Source: Ochrobactrum sp. CGA5 (GTDB lineage: Bacteria > Pseudomonadota > Alphaproteobacteria > Rhizobiales > Rhizobiaceae). Taken from it: a DNA stretch of 45,552 nucleotides. A program made the translations under genes and the position numbers. Under the pieces are notes generated by a model. It was not told the DNA's origin, made no database searches, and saw only the letters and a program-made list of their open reading frames with translations. Positions 24,001 to 33,046 of the stretch are shown in pieces; the stretch's first letter is position 1; each line of letters begins with the position of its first letter. The DNA lies in the NCBI RefSeq assembly GCF_006345815.1, contig NZ_VCIG01000010.1, positions 1 to 45,552 of the forward strand. The letters are read 5' to 3'.

Positions 24001-26699
24001 TTGGTCTCACCCGTCATCGTCATGATGCCGAGATGGTCGTCAACATAGGCCGTATGGAAATCAACGCTCTCGTGAAGGACGGTTTGATTATCCGCGAGGA
24101 AAACGGGAATCTAATTATTCCACACCCGGAGGACAAAGAAGACATCGTCATACCAGAGGATGAGTACAAGTTCACTGAGGATGACTATATGAACCGCTTG
24201 ATCTTCGAAGCATCTTCATCTGAGAGCAAATCGAACTTTTCTGACCTCAGCTTTTACAAGACCAAAGACGGGCTTGAAGCTTTTCTGGCAGACACAAACA
24301 GATTCCAGACCCATATCGAAAAACTGCGGGAGCAGGGCAGGCTAACCGAAGCCGATTTGGAACGCCGTATCATCGACAATAAAGCCCGTCTTGACAGCAT
24401 GAGAAAAGCGGCATCGGTTTCGGGATCTCTGTCAAAAGAAGAGATCCAGAATTTGACGAACGGCACCCCACTGTCTTCAAGCGATAACGCTAAGCAAGAT
24501 TATGCAAAACCGTTTGTAAATGACGTTGCTGCAAACGATTCTAAAAACACGAATTCAATCACTATCAATCAGCCAACCACGGAGGAGCTGAACGACCTTA
24601 AGAGGAGATATAATGTGAGTGAACTGACGCTAGAGAAAATGAAACTGGATATCCCGTCATCGATTATAAAATGGGATGTCGATCTGGAGACCAGATATCG
24701 GAATGAACTGGAAATGTTCATGATTGAACACGGTGCGGTTCCAAATCCCAAGCAGAAATCGACGGCGTCGTCGTTGGCATTCTGCGATGGCGTAACGAAC
24801 GGGAAACCCAACAATGTCTGGAATATGTCCCGCATGAAGGATGGAAACTGGATCTACAACCAGTGGAATGATTCCGGTCAGAGTGGTCGTCTGGAAACCT
24901 GGCTGATCAAAAAAGGCGTCGTAAAAGACTACTTGGCCGCCGAGGCATTGCTTTCAGAACAATTCCCACTTCATGCCGTCCGCAACGGGCAGATGAAGAG
25001 TGAGGCGCTTGCCATGCGCATTGTGCAGGATCCAAAGCCGAAGGAAATTTGGGCGGCTTATGAGCATTCTATCAAGCAGCAGACATCGGTCTGCTCTTTC
25101 AAGCCCGGATATGGCGACATGGATGGCCTTGAAAAGCTTCAGCAGGCAATAGAAGAAGGTAAGCTATCTGGGGCATTCGGCGATGTCGAAAAGAGGGCCA
25201 AGATTGCAGAAAAGTGGAATCGGGTGCTGGTTGCAGGCCAGAAACCCGATGCTACCGAGAAAGAAATCAAACGTGCGGATGCCGCCCTTGAGATGATCAA
25301 TGCTGGCAAGACCATGTTTGAGTACGAGTGGAAACACGTCCTCGAAGAATCCCGTATCACCGATAAATACCCGAAAGAGCGCGCTCTCGACCGCACGACG
25401 ATGCTGGTTTTCAAAAACGATGTTCGTCGTTCTGCTTTTTACGACCACAGTTCCAACGACTGGAAAGACGGCCTGTCTTTCGCTCACCGTGACGTCATCC
25501 GTTTTGGCACAGTGACTGGCATCGAGACAAAACTGCCTCCGGCTACCACTCGCAGCGGTCAGGATGCTATGACTTCAAGCTTCTCTCAATTCGGCGGCAA
25601 GGGTGTCGCCATGATGGGGTATAAGAAGTCGCCTGATATCGAGCATGTAATCATCTGCGAGTCCGGTGTCGATTCCTTATCTCATTGGCAGAAGAATAAT
25701 TTGCCTGCTGAAGCCAAAGACTGGACAATCAAAGAGCGAAACCAGTTCTCCGATGGATGGTGCGAGAAGAACAAAACCTTGTACCTGTCAGTATCGGGTG
25801 GAATGTCCAATGTCGCCGAGGAAGCTATTGAAATCTTGGCGAAAAAGAATCCGAATGCGAAATTCACGGTCGCCATGGATAACGATATTGCAGGATATGG
25901 CTTCCGAGACAAAGCTATATCGGCCATCCAACGTGGAAACCAACAGGCCGAAGCTAAAGACGCAACTCTCTCAGTGTTCTACAAGGACTGGAATGACTCG
26001 GTAAAAGCTGATGCTGGAAAGCTTAACGGCACCGTTCGCTGGCCTGCTGATATCGATAAAGACATCGTGCAGAAGGTCATGACGATGGCAACTGATCGGC
26101 CGCATGAGTTGCTTAAGGTATCTGACGCCGATCTCGACCGTTACAAGACCGAAAACATCGTCGCAGCCGCCAAGGAATTCAAGGCAGCACATCCACACTT
26201 CGATGAAATGCGGAATGCCGCTTACGAGAAGGTCGGGATTTCAAGAGAGAACATTCGTCAATGGGAGCCTGAAAGTTTCAGGGATACCGGATTCAGCGAC
26301 AAGCAGATTTCATTTATCCAGTCCAGACGTCAGGAAGTCATGGATAAGCAGAAAGAGGCCGTCGCTGATCAGCGCAGGCTCGCCGATGCCATTCGGAATT
26401 CGGAAAAGAAGACGGCTCAGACGCCTGCTTTCACCAAGCCTGATTTCAAAAAGCCTGTTGAGATAGACGTCTCCAAGACAACAACTCCGACGCCTGTTAA
26501 GACATTTACGCGCCCAGAACCTGAGAAACGCCGTCCAGATGCCGCCAGACCATTTGGACGTCCGGCTGGCACGATTGAAACCAAGGTTCGTGAAGCTGAC
26601 ACCAAGGCGCAGGAGAGGGCGGCCGCAGAACGGGAACGCTTACGTAGAGAGGCCGAACGCGCTGCTGAGAAAGAGAAGCCAGCGGTGGCCAAATTTTAA
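21060..26699 (+). CDS. MobF relaxase-helicase with C-terminal TOPRIM (primase-like) domain
   Basis: 1879 residues. The ATG at 21060 directly follows the upstream stop. Domains: (1) TrwC/TraI-type relaxase, with paired tyrosines at about 60-61 (SDYYSAGTSD) for strand cleavage, and metal-binding His263, His281 and His283 (YLHQTAR and DPNLHVHALIM). (2) Superfamily-I helicase related to RecD/UvrD, Walker A GSAGTGKT (578-585) and Walker B VIVVDEAG (648-655), with the late helicase motif HAAQGTT at about 958. (3) C-terminal region with a TOPRIM domain (ICESGVDSL near 1530 and AMDNDIAG near 1604), as in DnaG- and LtrC-like proteins. (4) Basic, Arg/Glu-rich tail. It nicks oriT and unwinds the transferred strand. 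TOPRIM fusion would allow primer synthesis or processing after transfer. No coupling protein or secretion genes are in the window. Confidence 0.88.
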   Translation: MAVGVNPVNFIGYLTKNPSEETDVTRADEVIDFDQQTDIINQDIQALTKSASLNQTGSDYYSAGTSDSNGGTFFRPALTDQALASIMEVKEGTKPKVGNGLRILDGVESGSKLSSAVVRRLAEGRDPVTNEVLATKTAKYFDDLRRHPEKMVDKDGNPKKLPRVGEDVTFSIDKQISVIWAWARLKGNHELTKKIENVIEQSAAKSLQAMYDAGQIQTRRVIKKPMFDANGQPVINEKTGKQKTENIEWMEPVTDFTAALYLHQTARPTGDGTSRGDPNLHVHALIMKSSIRQDGTIGAIENNALVLMRPVMDALFKNAVIEGLQKMDEFRDLDFEMGDKGIKIKAGDQALFDIIVDNFSNRKREIDAALEERGLCRANREAAEIAAKSTRGSKDDQPPIEELEKDWKRDFDKLLGDTDLMSILSKKEVRQETREEKIERVAQNAIARLGGHRTIVSEVDVLAETARACVSEFKFEEVQEIVRHVKEKHLYIAEPDADQRIQWAVKHLAEKETQFLLDIKNVPEMKPMRSDQEIEDALAEMQAKHDADPKNNKMLNEEQVGMYKYVLSSKQQLVCVEGSAGTGKTFSMSTVHEAVKTAGRRMLGLSPSWKAANILRDDISLGNDAFFATAKFIAEHRAGKVKIDANTVIVVDEAGMMGIEDAQYILEAVKAVGGRLILQGDTMQLSPVAAGDPLTLAMRLNGGYRLNNIVRQTDNTNEETKRLTARMREASGEFVKSGLEGLNNKNPEGSRDNADDPNKKPAKHKGDPHIAKALGIYQEEGRIIFSKTAGDAYNEVAQRYLRNAHLEKGNLKECLVVSNRNKDVHALNQNIRRAMIKASHFGDVEVEFDAYRRDEKEDTVGHKLKLRAGERVIFGGKQFTVNAASGLMVNNSDMATVERVTPRKGQEPLITLRFDKTESHREILVTVTPSQLAAEDRFADRKPLPVLQHAYAVTVHAAQGTTTNRCIVANVNGIDYRLAYVGLTRHRHDAEMVVNIGRMEINALVKDGLIIREENGNLIIPHPEDKEDIVIPEDEYKFTEDDYMNRLIFEASSSESKSNFSDLSFYKTKDGLEAFLADTNRFQTHIEKLREQGRLTEADLERRIIDNKARLDSMRKAASVSGSLSKEEIQNLTNGTPLSSSDNAKQDYAKPFVNDVAANDSKNTNSITINQPTTEELNDLKRRYNVSELTLEKMKLDIPSSIIKWDVDLETRYRNELEMFMIEHGAVPNPKQKSTASSLAFCDGVTNGKPNNVWNMSRMKDGNWIYNQWNDSGQSGRLETWLIKKGVVKDYLAAEALLSEQFPLHAVRNGQMKSEALAMRIVQDPKPKEIWAAYEHSIKQQTSVCSFKPGYGDMDGLEKLQQAIEEGKLSGAFGDVEKRAKIAEKWNRVLVAGQKPDATEKEIKRADAALEMINAGKTMFEYEWKHVLEESRITDKYPKERALDRTTMLVFKNDVRRSAFYDHSSNDWKDGLSFAHRDVIRFGTVTGIETKLPPATTRSGQDAMTSSFSQFGGKGVAMMGYKKSPDIEHVIICESGVDSLSHWQKNNLPAEAKDWTIKERNQFSDGWCEKNKTLYLSVSGGMSNVAEEAIEILAKKNPNAKFTVAMDNDIAGYGFRDKAISAIQRGNQQAEAKDATLSVFYKDWNDSVKADAGKLNGTVRWPADIDKDIVQKVMTMATDRPHELLKVSDADLDRYKTENIVAAAKEFKAAHPHFDEMRNAAYEKVGISRENIRQWEPESFRDTGFSDKQISFIQSRRQEVMDKQKEAVADQRRLADAIRNSEKKTAQTPAFTKPDFKKPVEIDVSKTTTPTPVKTFTRPEPEKRRPDAARPFGRPAGTIETKVREADTKAQERAAAERERLRREAERAAEKEKPAVAKF

Positions 26700-26784
26700 T
26701 TGAAGGGGAGGAGGAGCAGTTCCTGACACAAGGTTCATGCAAGCCTCGGTCCTTATGGTGAGAATTGATGCTTCGGGGGTAGCT

Positions 26785-28866
26785 ATGGGTTTGTACGGAA
26801 TGATGCGTACGGGCGTTTCAGGGATGAACGCTCAGGCAAATAAACTGAGTGCGGTGGCAGACAATATCGCGAATGCCAGCACAAATGGTTATAAGCGCGG
26901 ATCGACTGAGTTTTCGTCTCTGGTGCTGCCATCAACGTCTGGCAACTACAATTCCGGCAGTGTCCTGACGCAGGTGCGTCACAACATCGGTGCGCAGGGC
27001 GGATTAACATCAACGAGTTCAACGACAGATCTGGCTCTGGATGGCAATGGCTTCTTCGTTGTGCAGGACGCCAGTGGCATGCCTTATCTGACGCGGGCTG
27101 GATCGTTCGTTCCCGACAAGAATGGAGATCTGGTGAACGTGGCTGGCTTTACGCTGATGGGCTATCCCTATCCGTTCACTGGTGCGGGTAACGGTTTCGA
27201 TGGCATGGTGCCTATCACACTGGGACAGAGCAGCTTTCCTGCAGAGCCGACCACCAACGGCACTTTCACCGTGAATCTGCCTGCGAATGGTCCAGACGTA
27301 GGGCAAGCAATTGTCAATGTTCCACCATCGGAGAACAGCCCGTATAGCGCGTGGAACCGCAAGCTGACGACGGCTAGCCTGAATAGCGCTGGCGAATTCG
27401 TGACCACGGAAACCTATTTCACCAAGATTGCTGATAACCGCTGGGAGGTGACCATTGTTGAAACGGATGGCGCTCCTTCGACAGGTTTTCCCTACGACCT
27501 GACGGGCGGCAATGTTGAATTGCGTTCGATCCAGCTCGACTTCGACCCGGTGACGGGGGATCTGATCGGTAGCAATCCGATTGTTGGATTCGATCCGAAT
27601 GATCCCTTCCTTGTCGATCTATCCGGCTTCACGCAGGCAATAGCGGGTGGTTCGACGCCCGCTGCTAAGATCAATACGAATCTGTCCACGCTGGCACCGA
27701 TCCTCGACACGGCAGCAGGTGAGATGCCAGCATCCGCGAACAGTACCGCAAGCCGCCCGACAGAACGGATGAGCCTGCGAGGATATGCAGGTTTCCCAAG
27801 CAATGTCGGGCTGGACGTTTATTATACGCGCACTGGACCTGACACGTGGGAAGTGGCTGTCTATAACGCGGCTGACGCGACAAATACCGGGGCTAGCGCT
27901 CCGTTTCCTTACAGCAGCGCTCCACTCGGCCAGACAATACTGCAATTCGATCTTGCAACGGGCGCTCTGATCAGCGGCGGCAGTCTCAATGTCACGCTTC
28001 CGAGTGGAGAGACTTGGCCAATCGATTTCAGCGATAGCATGTCTTTGGCCGACCCCAGCCTGATGGATAATGAGGGGGTATTTGCGGCGCTAAACCTTCC
28101 CGCGACTGATCCAGTCATCAAGCCTTCGGTGTTAGGCAATACGCCTGCCGACAATATGGCGAGCAGCGCCTATTCGCATAAGACATCCTTAATCGCATAC
28201 GATGATCAGGGACGAGCCGTGACGCTGGATGTCTATTTCACCAAGGGTGCAGATTTCAACTGGGAGGTGGCCGTCTTCAATCGCGACGATGCGTCACCAT
28301 CGGGCGGATTTCCTTATGGCGCTCCGGGTAGCGCGCCTCTTGCCACGTCGCTGATGCGGTTTGATCCCCAAAATGGCAGGCTTCTGGAAGGTGGTACGCT
28401 TGAGATAGCAATACCCAACGGTCAGACCATGACGCTTGATCTTGCAGCATCAACACAGCTTGCAGGCGATTATCAGATATCTGCGGCTGAACTGAACGGA
28501 CAAGCGCCAAGCGCAACCGTCGATACCGTTATTGGAGAAGACGGTATCGTATATGATCGCTCTGCAACGGGCGACATGCTCGCGCGTTATCAACTCGCGA
28601 TAGCTAACGTCGCAAGTCCGGACAAAATGACCGTCATCAGCGGCAACGTATTCTCTCCTTCTGCTGAATCTGGCGACGTCATCATTGGAACCGCAGCATC
28701 GAACGGAAACGGCAAAATCAGGACTGGGGCGTTGGAAAATTCGAACGTCGATATTGCGCAGGAACTGACAGACATGATCGAAGCCCAACGTAGCTACACA
28801 GCGAATTCGAAGGTTTTTCAGACGGGTTCTGAGCTGATGGACGTTCTGGTCAATTTGAAGAGATAA
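26785..28866 (+). CDS. flgE: flagellar hook protein FlgE-like, triplicated middle domain
   Basis: 693 residues, ATG at 26785 after GGGGG. N-terminus has the flagellar rod/hook signature (GVSGMNAQANKLSAVADNIA, then NASTNGYKR) and the C-terminus the hook/basal-body helix (ENSNVDIAQELTDMIEAQRS, then YTANSKVFQTG). Normal alphaproteobacterial FlgE is about 400 residues. Here the middle holds three repeats, about 192-320, 328-460 and 466-600, each with YFT/YYT ... WEV, then FPY, and a DFDPVTG-like end. Extra D2-like domains would thicken or functionalise the hook surface. No other flagellar gene is present. It lies 85 bp behind the relaxase, on the same strand. Confidence 0.85.
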   Translation: MGLYGMMRTGVSGMNAQANKLSAVADNIANASTNGYKRGSTEFSSLVLPSTSGNYNSGSVLTQVRHNIGAQGGLTSTSSTTDLALDGNGFFVVQDASGMPYLTRAGSFVPDKNGDLVNVAGFTLMGYPYPFTGAGNGFDGMVPITLGQSSFPAEPTTNGTFTVNLPANGPDVGQAIVNVPPSENSPYSAWNRKLTTASLNSAGEFVTTETYFTKIADNRWEVTIVETDGAPSTGFPYDLTGGNVELRSIQLDFDPVTGDLIGSNPIVGFDPNDPFLVDLSGFTQAIAGGSTPAAKINTNLSTLAPILDTAAGEMPASANSTASRPTERMSLRGYAGFPSNVGLDVYYTRTGPDTWEVAVYNAADATNTGASAPFPYSSAPLGQTILQFDLATGALISGGSLNVTLPSGETWPIDFSDSMSLADPSLMDNEGVFAALNLPATDPVIKPSVLGNTPADNMASSAYSHKTSLIAYDDQGRAVTLDVYFTKGADFNWEVAVFNRDDASPSGGFPYGAPGSAPLATSLMRFDPQNGRLLEGGTLEIAIPNGQTMTLDLAASTQLAGDYQISAAELNGQAPSATVDTVIGEDGIVYDRSATGDMLARYQLAIANVASPDKMTVISGNVFSPSAESGDVIIGTAASNGNGKIRTGALENSNVDIAQELTDMIEAQRSYTANSKVFQTGSELMDVLVNLKR

Positions 28867-28967
28867 TGTTAGTTTGCCCCTGAAACTGTCGACCTAGAAT
28901 CGTCTGTCAAACTTCATTTGAAGGTCTATGCGCGGCACTTGCTTTCTTATCATTTGGAGAATGCAGT

Positions 28968-29246
28968 ATGGACGAGCTAAATCTGAAAACCGACACGCGA
29001 CAGGCAAATTGGCGGCGTCAGAATCCTCAGAAGTATCTCGCGCATGTTGCCGTTCAACGTGCATTGGGGAGCGGTGAGCTGGTCAAAGGATCATGTGAGA
29101 TCTGTGGGAATCCGTCTGTGGACGCCCACCATGATGATTACTCAACTCCGCTCCAGGTACGATGGCTCTGTCGCCAACACCATATCAGGGTGCACGCCAG
29201 TGGATGTGATGGAGATTTGTTTCCAATCGGTGGAGACGAAGTTTAA
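28968..29246 (+). CDS. small HNH/zinc-finger protein
   Basis: 92 residues, ATG at 28968 with TTGGAG upstream. A zinc-binding CEICG pair (about 43-47) is followed by DAHHDDY and LCRQHHIRVH (about 67-77). This is the phage-type HNH-like zinc module, in which DAHHDDY would supply the catalytic His. No other domain. It could be a small endonuclease or a nucleic-acid-binding protein. Convergent with the 29279-30793 gene. Confidence 0.6.
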   Translation: MDELNLKTDTRQANWRRQNPQKYLAHVAVQRALGSGELVKGSCEICGNPSVDAHHDDYSTPLQVRWLCRQHHIRVHASGCDGDLFPIGGDEV

Positions 29247-29278
29247 CACACTATCCTTGAGAACTTTGCTTGGTCTTC

Positions 29279-30793
29279 TTATTTCTTTTCAGAACCTGCT
29301 TTCGGGGGTGTAGTCAATTTTTGGAGATGTCCAGCGAAAGTTTCGATGTCGTCTACTCCAGCTACTTTATACAGAACATCTTTCAGGTATGTCTGGTCAG
29401 ATAACTGACCTATCGCCATAGCTAGACCGTTTTCATTGTCCGACCTGGAAAACAGAAAGCGAATTTTGACAGCGTCGTCATCATGAGGGTCTTTGTCTGG
29501 CTGTAAATACTCGATTTCGTGTGTGAATTTTCCATAATGTTCATTGGTAAAATTCATGAGCCATCCAAGGCGTTTAAGCTCGGATGTGACGATCTCGAAT
29601 AGCTTGGTAAAGCCAAGAGCACCGATCATGTTCTGAATCTTCAGCCTTCGACCGTCAGTCCCTTCAGGCCATACTGTTGCGCAGAATTCGGCCTCATCTT
29701 CATAGGCTTCTTCGAGTGTTAATGCGCAGTCCGGCAATTGAATGATTGTGACATCGAATGTATCGACCCAAATCAATCTCGCACGTAGTTCTTCTAATGG
29801 GTTTGACATCCACAGAGAGCTAAAAATCCCATTCTCGAATCCAAGGTCTGACTCGATGTTGTCTGAGATGCGGCCGATCACGTCATCAAAAACGTAAATA
29901 ATCCGATTTACATACAAGTCGTTAGTTGGCGTGGGATGGACTGACAGTGACATCTCAATAGCAGCATCGGCTGCGACCGCCATATATTGCTGCAGAGATT
30001 CAATTTCATCATTGTCTGGGAAAATCCTATGGTTCACGGGAACCGGAATAAGTATAATTTTGGAGGCCTCTGCTTCAACAATACCGAAAGCGCCAAACTC
30101 GGTTTCGCTCAGCAAGAGTTTTCCATTTACGCCGTTTATGCGTTGAACTACACCCGCCAGCTTCTCAGAAGCTATAAGAGAGAGTTCCCGCCGAATGCGT
30201 AGGGTCAACGGGGATGCTTCTCGTCGCAGTCTAACGGGTACTTCTACAGGCTCAAAGTCTACTGACAGAAATGACAATCCGACAGGTTTACCGTCGTCAC
30301 CTTTGATTGGCCATACGTGATCCAGAAGCCTTTTATTGAGCTTTAGCGGCGTTATATAGGTAACCGTATCTTCTTCACCATAAATCTCAACAATGGTACC
30401 TTTAGGACGTGGTAATAATGAATATGTATAGGCCGCACTATTCCTCGATATATCGAATTCATCCACGTTAATCGATGTTTCGACTTTGGCATTATTAGCC
30501 CGTTCAGGTTCTTTAATCGTGCATGGATGCTTATCCCACGGCGGCCCTAACGGAGGATCGAAAAACACCCGACCTCCGTTGTACGCTTGAAAGAAGAAAA
30601 TGGGGTTACCGCAAACTGGGCATTTCGCATTCGGGTAAGTGATCCCGTATTGTGGTCCGTGTTTGAACGAAATTGTCTGTTGGTTGACGACGGTGTGATG
30701 CCATTCACCACGGTTTACATCGTGACCTCGCACCGAAAACGTTGTGCCATGCGCATTGGTACGGGTATGGCCTGATCTATGGAAGCGAGACAT
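29279..30793 (-). CDS. large hypothetical protein with zinc-binding N-terminus
   Basis: 504 residues. Near the N-terminus CPVCGNPIFFFQAYNGG and, 26 residues after the CPVC, KHPC form a probable CxxC...HxC zinc site within a widespread bacterial family of unknown function (GPPWDKHPC pattern). The start HTRTNAHGTTFSVRGHDVNR is also characteristic. The remaining 430 residues are mixed alpha/beta without recognisable catalytic motifs. A candidate promoter lies at 30880-30908. Not coupled to its neighbours. Confidence 0.6.
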   Translation of the reverse strand: MSRFHRSGHTRTNAHGTTFSVRGHDVNRGEWHHTVVNQQTISFKHGPQYGITYPNAKCPVCGNPIFFFQAYNGGRVFFDPPLGPPWDKHPCTIKEPERANNAKVETSINVDEFDISRNSAAYTYSLLPRPKGTIVEIYGEEDTVTYITPLKLNKRLLDHVWPIKGDDGKPVGLSFLSVDFEPVEVPVRLRREASPLTLRIRRELSLIASEKLAGVVQRINGVNGKLLLSETEFGAFGIVEAEASKIILIPVPVNHRIFPDNDEIESLQQYMAVAADAAIEMSLSVHPTPTNDLYVNRIIYVFDDVIGRISDNIESDLGFENGIFSSLWMSNPLEELRARLIWVDTFDVTIIQLPDCALTLEEAYEDEAEFCATVWPEGTDGRRLKIQNMIGALGFTKLFEIVTSELKRLGWLMNFTNEHYGKFTHEIEYLQPDKDPHDDDAVKIRFLFSRSDNENGLAMAIGQLSDQTYLKDVLYKVAGVDDIETFAGHLQKLTTPPKAGSEKK

Positions 30794-30879
30794 ATCGATC
30801 TAACCTGGTGCGATTTCGTTGATATTACCGGACATAACATTAAGTTCCATAACCTATCTTATGCCACTAAGATATTGAT

Positions 30880-30908
30880 ATTATTAATAAAAACCTGCTG
30901 CTGTTCAA
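30880..30908 (-). promoter_or_regulatory. candidate sigma-70 promoter for the 30793 gene
   Basis: On the minus strand TTGAAC (30903-30908) and AATAAT (30880-30885) are 17 bp apart, within an AT-rich spacer 87 bp upstream of the start codon. Prediction only. Confidence 0.4.
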
Positions 30909-30913
30909 TTTTA

Positions 30914-32287
30914 TCACCCGTCCTTTTCTGTGGTTGTCAGCTTGGTCGCGCAGAACCATTTTCTGGTACGCTCGTTCTGGAAACATGTGGTGTTATTCGG
31001 CTCGTACTTACGCTGTGCCGGATCGCCGTTGATTTTGAGAGCTGTTTTACCGATTGAGATGACCGTTTTGCTGCCGCTCGGCCACACAAAGTCTATGTTC
31101 AGGAATCCATTTGCGGTCGAACCCGGTCCCTGAACGCAAATTTCTTCATCGACAGTTTGATTATCTTCCGCCTTTACAACACACCTATATCGAGGGCCTT
31201 TCAAGGCATTGGTAGCGTCGATTTTTGAGGGCAGGTTCGCTAATTTTGAATAAGCAGGCCAAAGCGCAATTTTCGAGACCGAATTCAGGACGCCGTATTC
31301 CAGGCTAGGATCGCAGACACCGCTACCCAGTTGGGTATCGTAAGTGTTATTCGTTCCGCAAACGTTCAGCTTGTCCTTGTATAGCCGCACATTACATTCG
31401 GCGTCGGCATAGCCTGCGTCGTTGCTGACGACATGATAATTCTTGCCGTACGAGGAATTCACAGGTTTGGACTGGCGCTCTACCGCATCCTTGTCGGTGT
31501 AAGCTTTGTGCAGATAATCGACGGAACCAGGTTCCATCAATCGGGTTTCCCAGTAGAAAGCATTGTCGCATGCAATGAACGCTGTTTGAGCATCAATGTC
31601 AGTGGGTTCTTGAAATCCGAAAATTTCGATGTCAAAGCGCCCTGCCCTGTTCACATCATCGACCATGAAGAAGTCATTACCGACATGCGAGATCATGGCT
31701 TGAACCAGATCAGGTTTCATCATCGGCCGCGTGGTAAACGGCCCCGTGGGACTATTCGCCAGATTAAAAATCTGTAGGAGAGCGTTCTGAGCCTCGTCGA
31801 AACCGACTGCCAAGGCCTTGATAGAGACCTTCTCGTCAGAATCGATATCCAGATATGGTCTATGGAAGCCAAGTTGCGCGTTCTTGTGCATCTTTCGGCT
31901 TGCCCAGCCCATCTCGCCACCTTGTGCGACTCCCATCATAAACATGATAGCGCATGCCGAATAACAGGCTTCACCGTCCCTTATGATGGTCGTAATGCCT
32001 CGCTTGTATATCTCACCTGCGAGTGCTGTTCCCTCGGCCAAATTGCCACCAGGCGAATTCAGACAAATCGTGTTCTTCCACGTTGTCTCGCCGTCAGAAC
32101 CTGGAAGAATTTCGTCAGCCAAAGTGTTAAACTGCTGGAGATCGCCCTTCACGATCTCTCCATGAAGTTCCATGAGGCATAGTGGATCGTTTGCCTTCCC
32201 AATTTCGGCTCCGATAGCGTTCGTACTGATCCCGAGGGACGTGATGGCCAAAGCGAAGGGTATGAACGTTGCCCAGCAGTTCCTCAT
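30914..32287 (-). CDS. periplasmic ClpP/crotonase-fold protein (COG3904-like), second copy
   Basis: 457 residues from the ATG at 32287, which overlaps the stop of the upstream gene (TGATG). Signal peptide about 1-26 (ISTNAIGA). ClpP-like core: ICLNSPGGNLAEG, ACYSACAIMFMMG with candidate Ser110, and LGFHRPY with candidate His142. These match the 9871-10902 protein motif for motif, so they are paralogues. The long C-terminal half has about ten Cys and an unrecognised beta-rich domain. Coupling with a secreted thermonuclease suggests both act outside the inner membrane. Confidence 0.7.
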   Translation of the reverse strand: MRNCWATFIPFALAITSLGISTNAIGAEIGKANDPLCLMELHGEIVKGDLQQFNTLADEILPGSDGETTWKNTICLNSPGGNLAEGTALAGEIYKRGITTIIRDGEACYSACAIMFMMGVAQGGEMGWASRKMHKNAQLGFHRPYLDIDSDEKVSIKALAVGFDEAQNALLQIFNLANSPTGPFTTRPMMKPDLVQAMISHVGNDFFMVDDVNRAGRFDIEIFGFQEPTDIDAQTAFIACDNAFYWETRLMEPGSVDYLHKAYTDKDAVERQSKPVNSSYGKNYHVVSNDAGYADAECNVRLYKDKLNVCGTNNTYDTQLGSGVCDPSLEYGVLNSVSKIALWPAYSKLANLPSKIDATNALKGPRYRCVVKAEDNQTVDEEICVQGPGSTANGFLNIDFVWPSGSKTVISIGKTALKINGDPAQRKYEPNNTTCFQNERTRKWFCATKLTTTEKDG

Positions 32288-33024
32288 CACATCGCGCCCT
32301 TGCTCAATTTCCGCCACTCCCACGGCTCGACAAAGGTGCCCTGCCAAATACCTGTCTTCCGACTTTGCGCATCCTTTTGAGCGCCTGAATACGCTCCCTT
32401 TGAATACATTGGCCAATCCAATGCATGCCCATTCCGGACGAGCCATGTCGCGAGATCCTGACCGAAGGTATTCACGCATGATGCAACGATCCGACTATAT
32501 TGATCGACATCACGTTGCGCACAAATAATTGGCTGTGCATCGTTGATGTAGTTGGCCAGCTTCATCGCACCGATTTGCCCGCAACGATACTCACTGCCGG
32601 ATGCATCTTGACAGGTTTGCCCACCTTCAGGCGCGTCGATGCCCCAAATGCGGATGCGTTGCCCATGAATTTCAATTGTATCGGCATCGATGACAGATGC
32701 GCGTCCCGCTATCGAACCACGGGGTTTCGAGGGCTTTGCAACAGTCTTGGTGTCTGAAGGTGCATAAAACGACGACGAGGGAGTTCCTCTGGCCTTCGCA
32801 CCGCCGAGTTCATATGTGCAAAGTGTTTCCGAAGGTGGAGAACCACAGTTCTGTGCTAGATTTCGATTGCTAGCGCAACGTCCCGTGGCATGAATACGCC
32901 AGCCGGGGCCGCCCTTGCAGCCGCAACCGCGACATCTGTCTGATATCTGCATGACTGGTCGCGATACCTGCTCAGCAGGCGGCTGCCAAGCCACGACCGA
33001 TGCCGCCAAAATCAACCCCAACAT
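32287..33024 (-). CDS. secreted thermonuclease (SNase) family protein
   Basis: 245 residues. A short hydrophobic start (LGLILAASVVAW) is a probable signal peptide. The N-terminal third is Cys-rich (CRGCGCKGGPGW). The C-terminal 140 residues are the staphylococcal-nuclease (OB-fold) domain: VIDADTIEIHGQRIRIWG with IDAPEGG, then DQYSRIVASC and a final KTGIWQG. The conserved Asp, Arg and Glu are present, so phosphodiesterase activity on DNA/RNA is likely. It overlaps the ClpP-like gene by the shared TGATG and follows a 93-residue gene 22 bp upstream. Confidence 0.8.
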   Translation of the reverse strand: MLGLILAASVVAWQPPAEQVSRPVMQISDRCRGCGCKGGPGWRIHATGRCASNRNLAQNCGSPPSETLCTYELGGAKARGTPSSSFYAPSDTKTVAKPSKPRGSIAGRASVIDADTIEIHGQRIRIWGIDAPEGGQTCQDASGSEYRCGQIGAMKLANYINDAQPIICAQRDVDQYSRIVASCVNTFGQDLATWLVRNGHALDWPMYSKGAYSGAQKDAQSRKTGIWQGTFVEPWEWRKLSKGAM

Positions 33025-33046
33025 GACCCTGCCCCCAAATGATCAG

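Noticed and set aside
27492..27803. Minus-strand open frames inside the FlgE gene
   Set aside because: Shadow frames opposite the repeats of a clearly coding gene.
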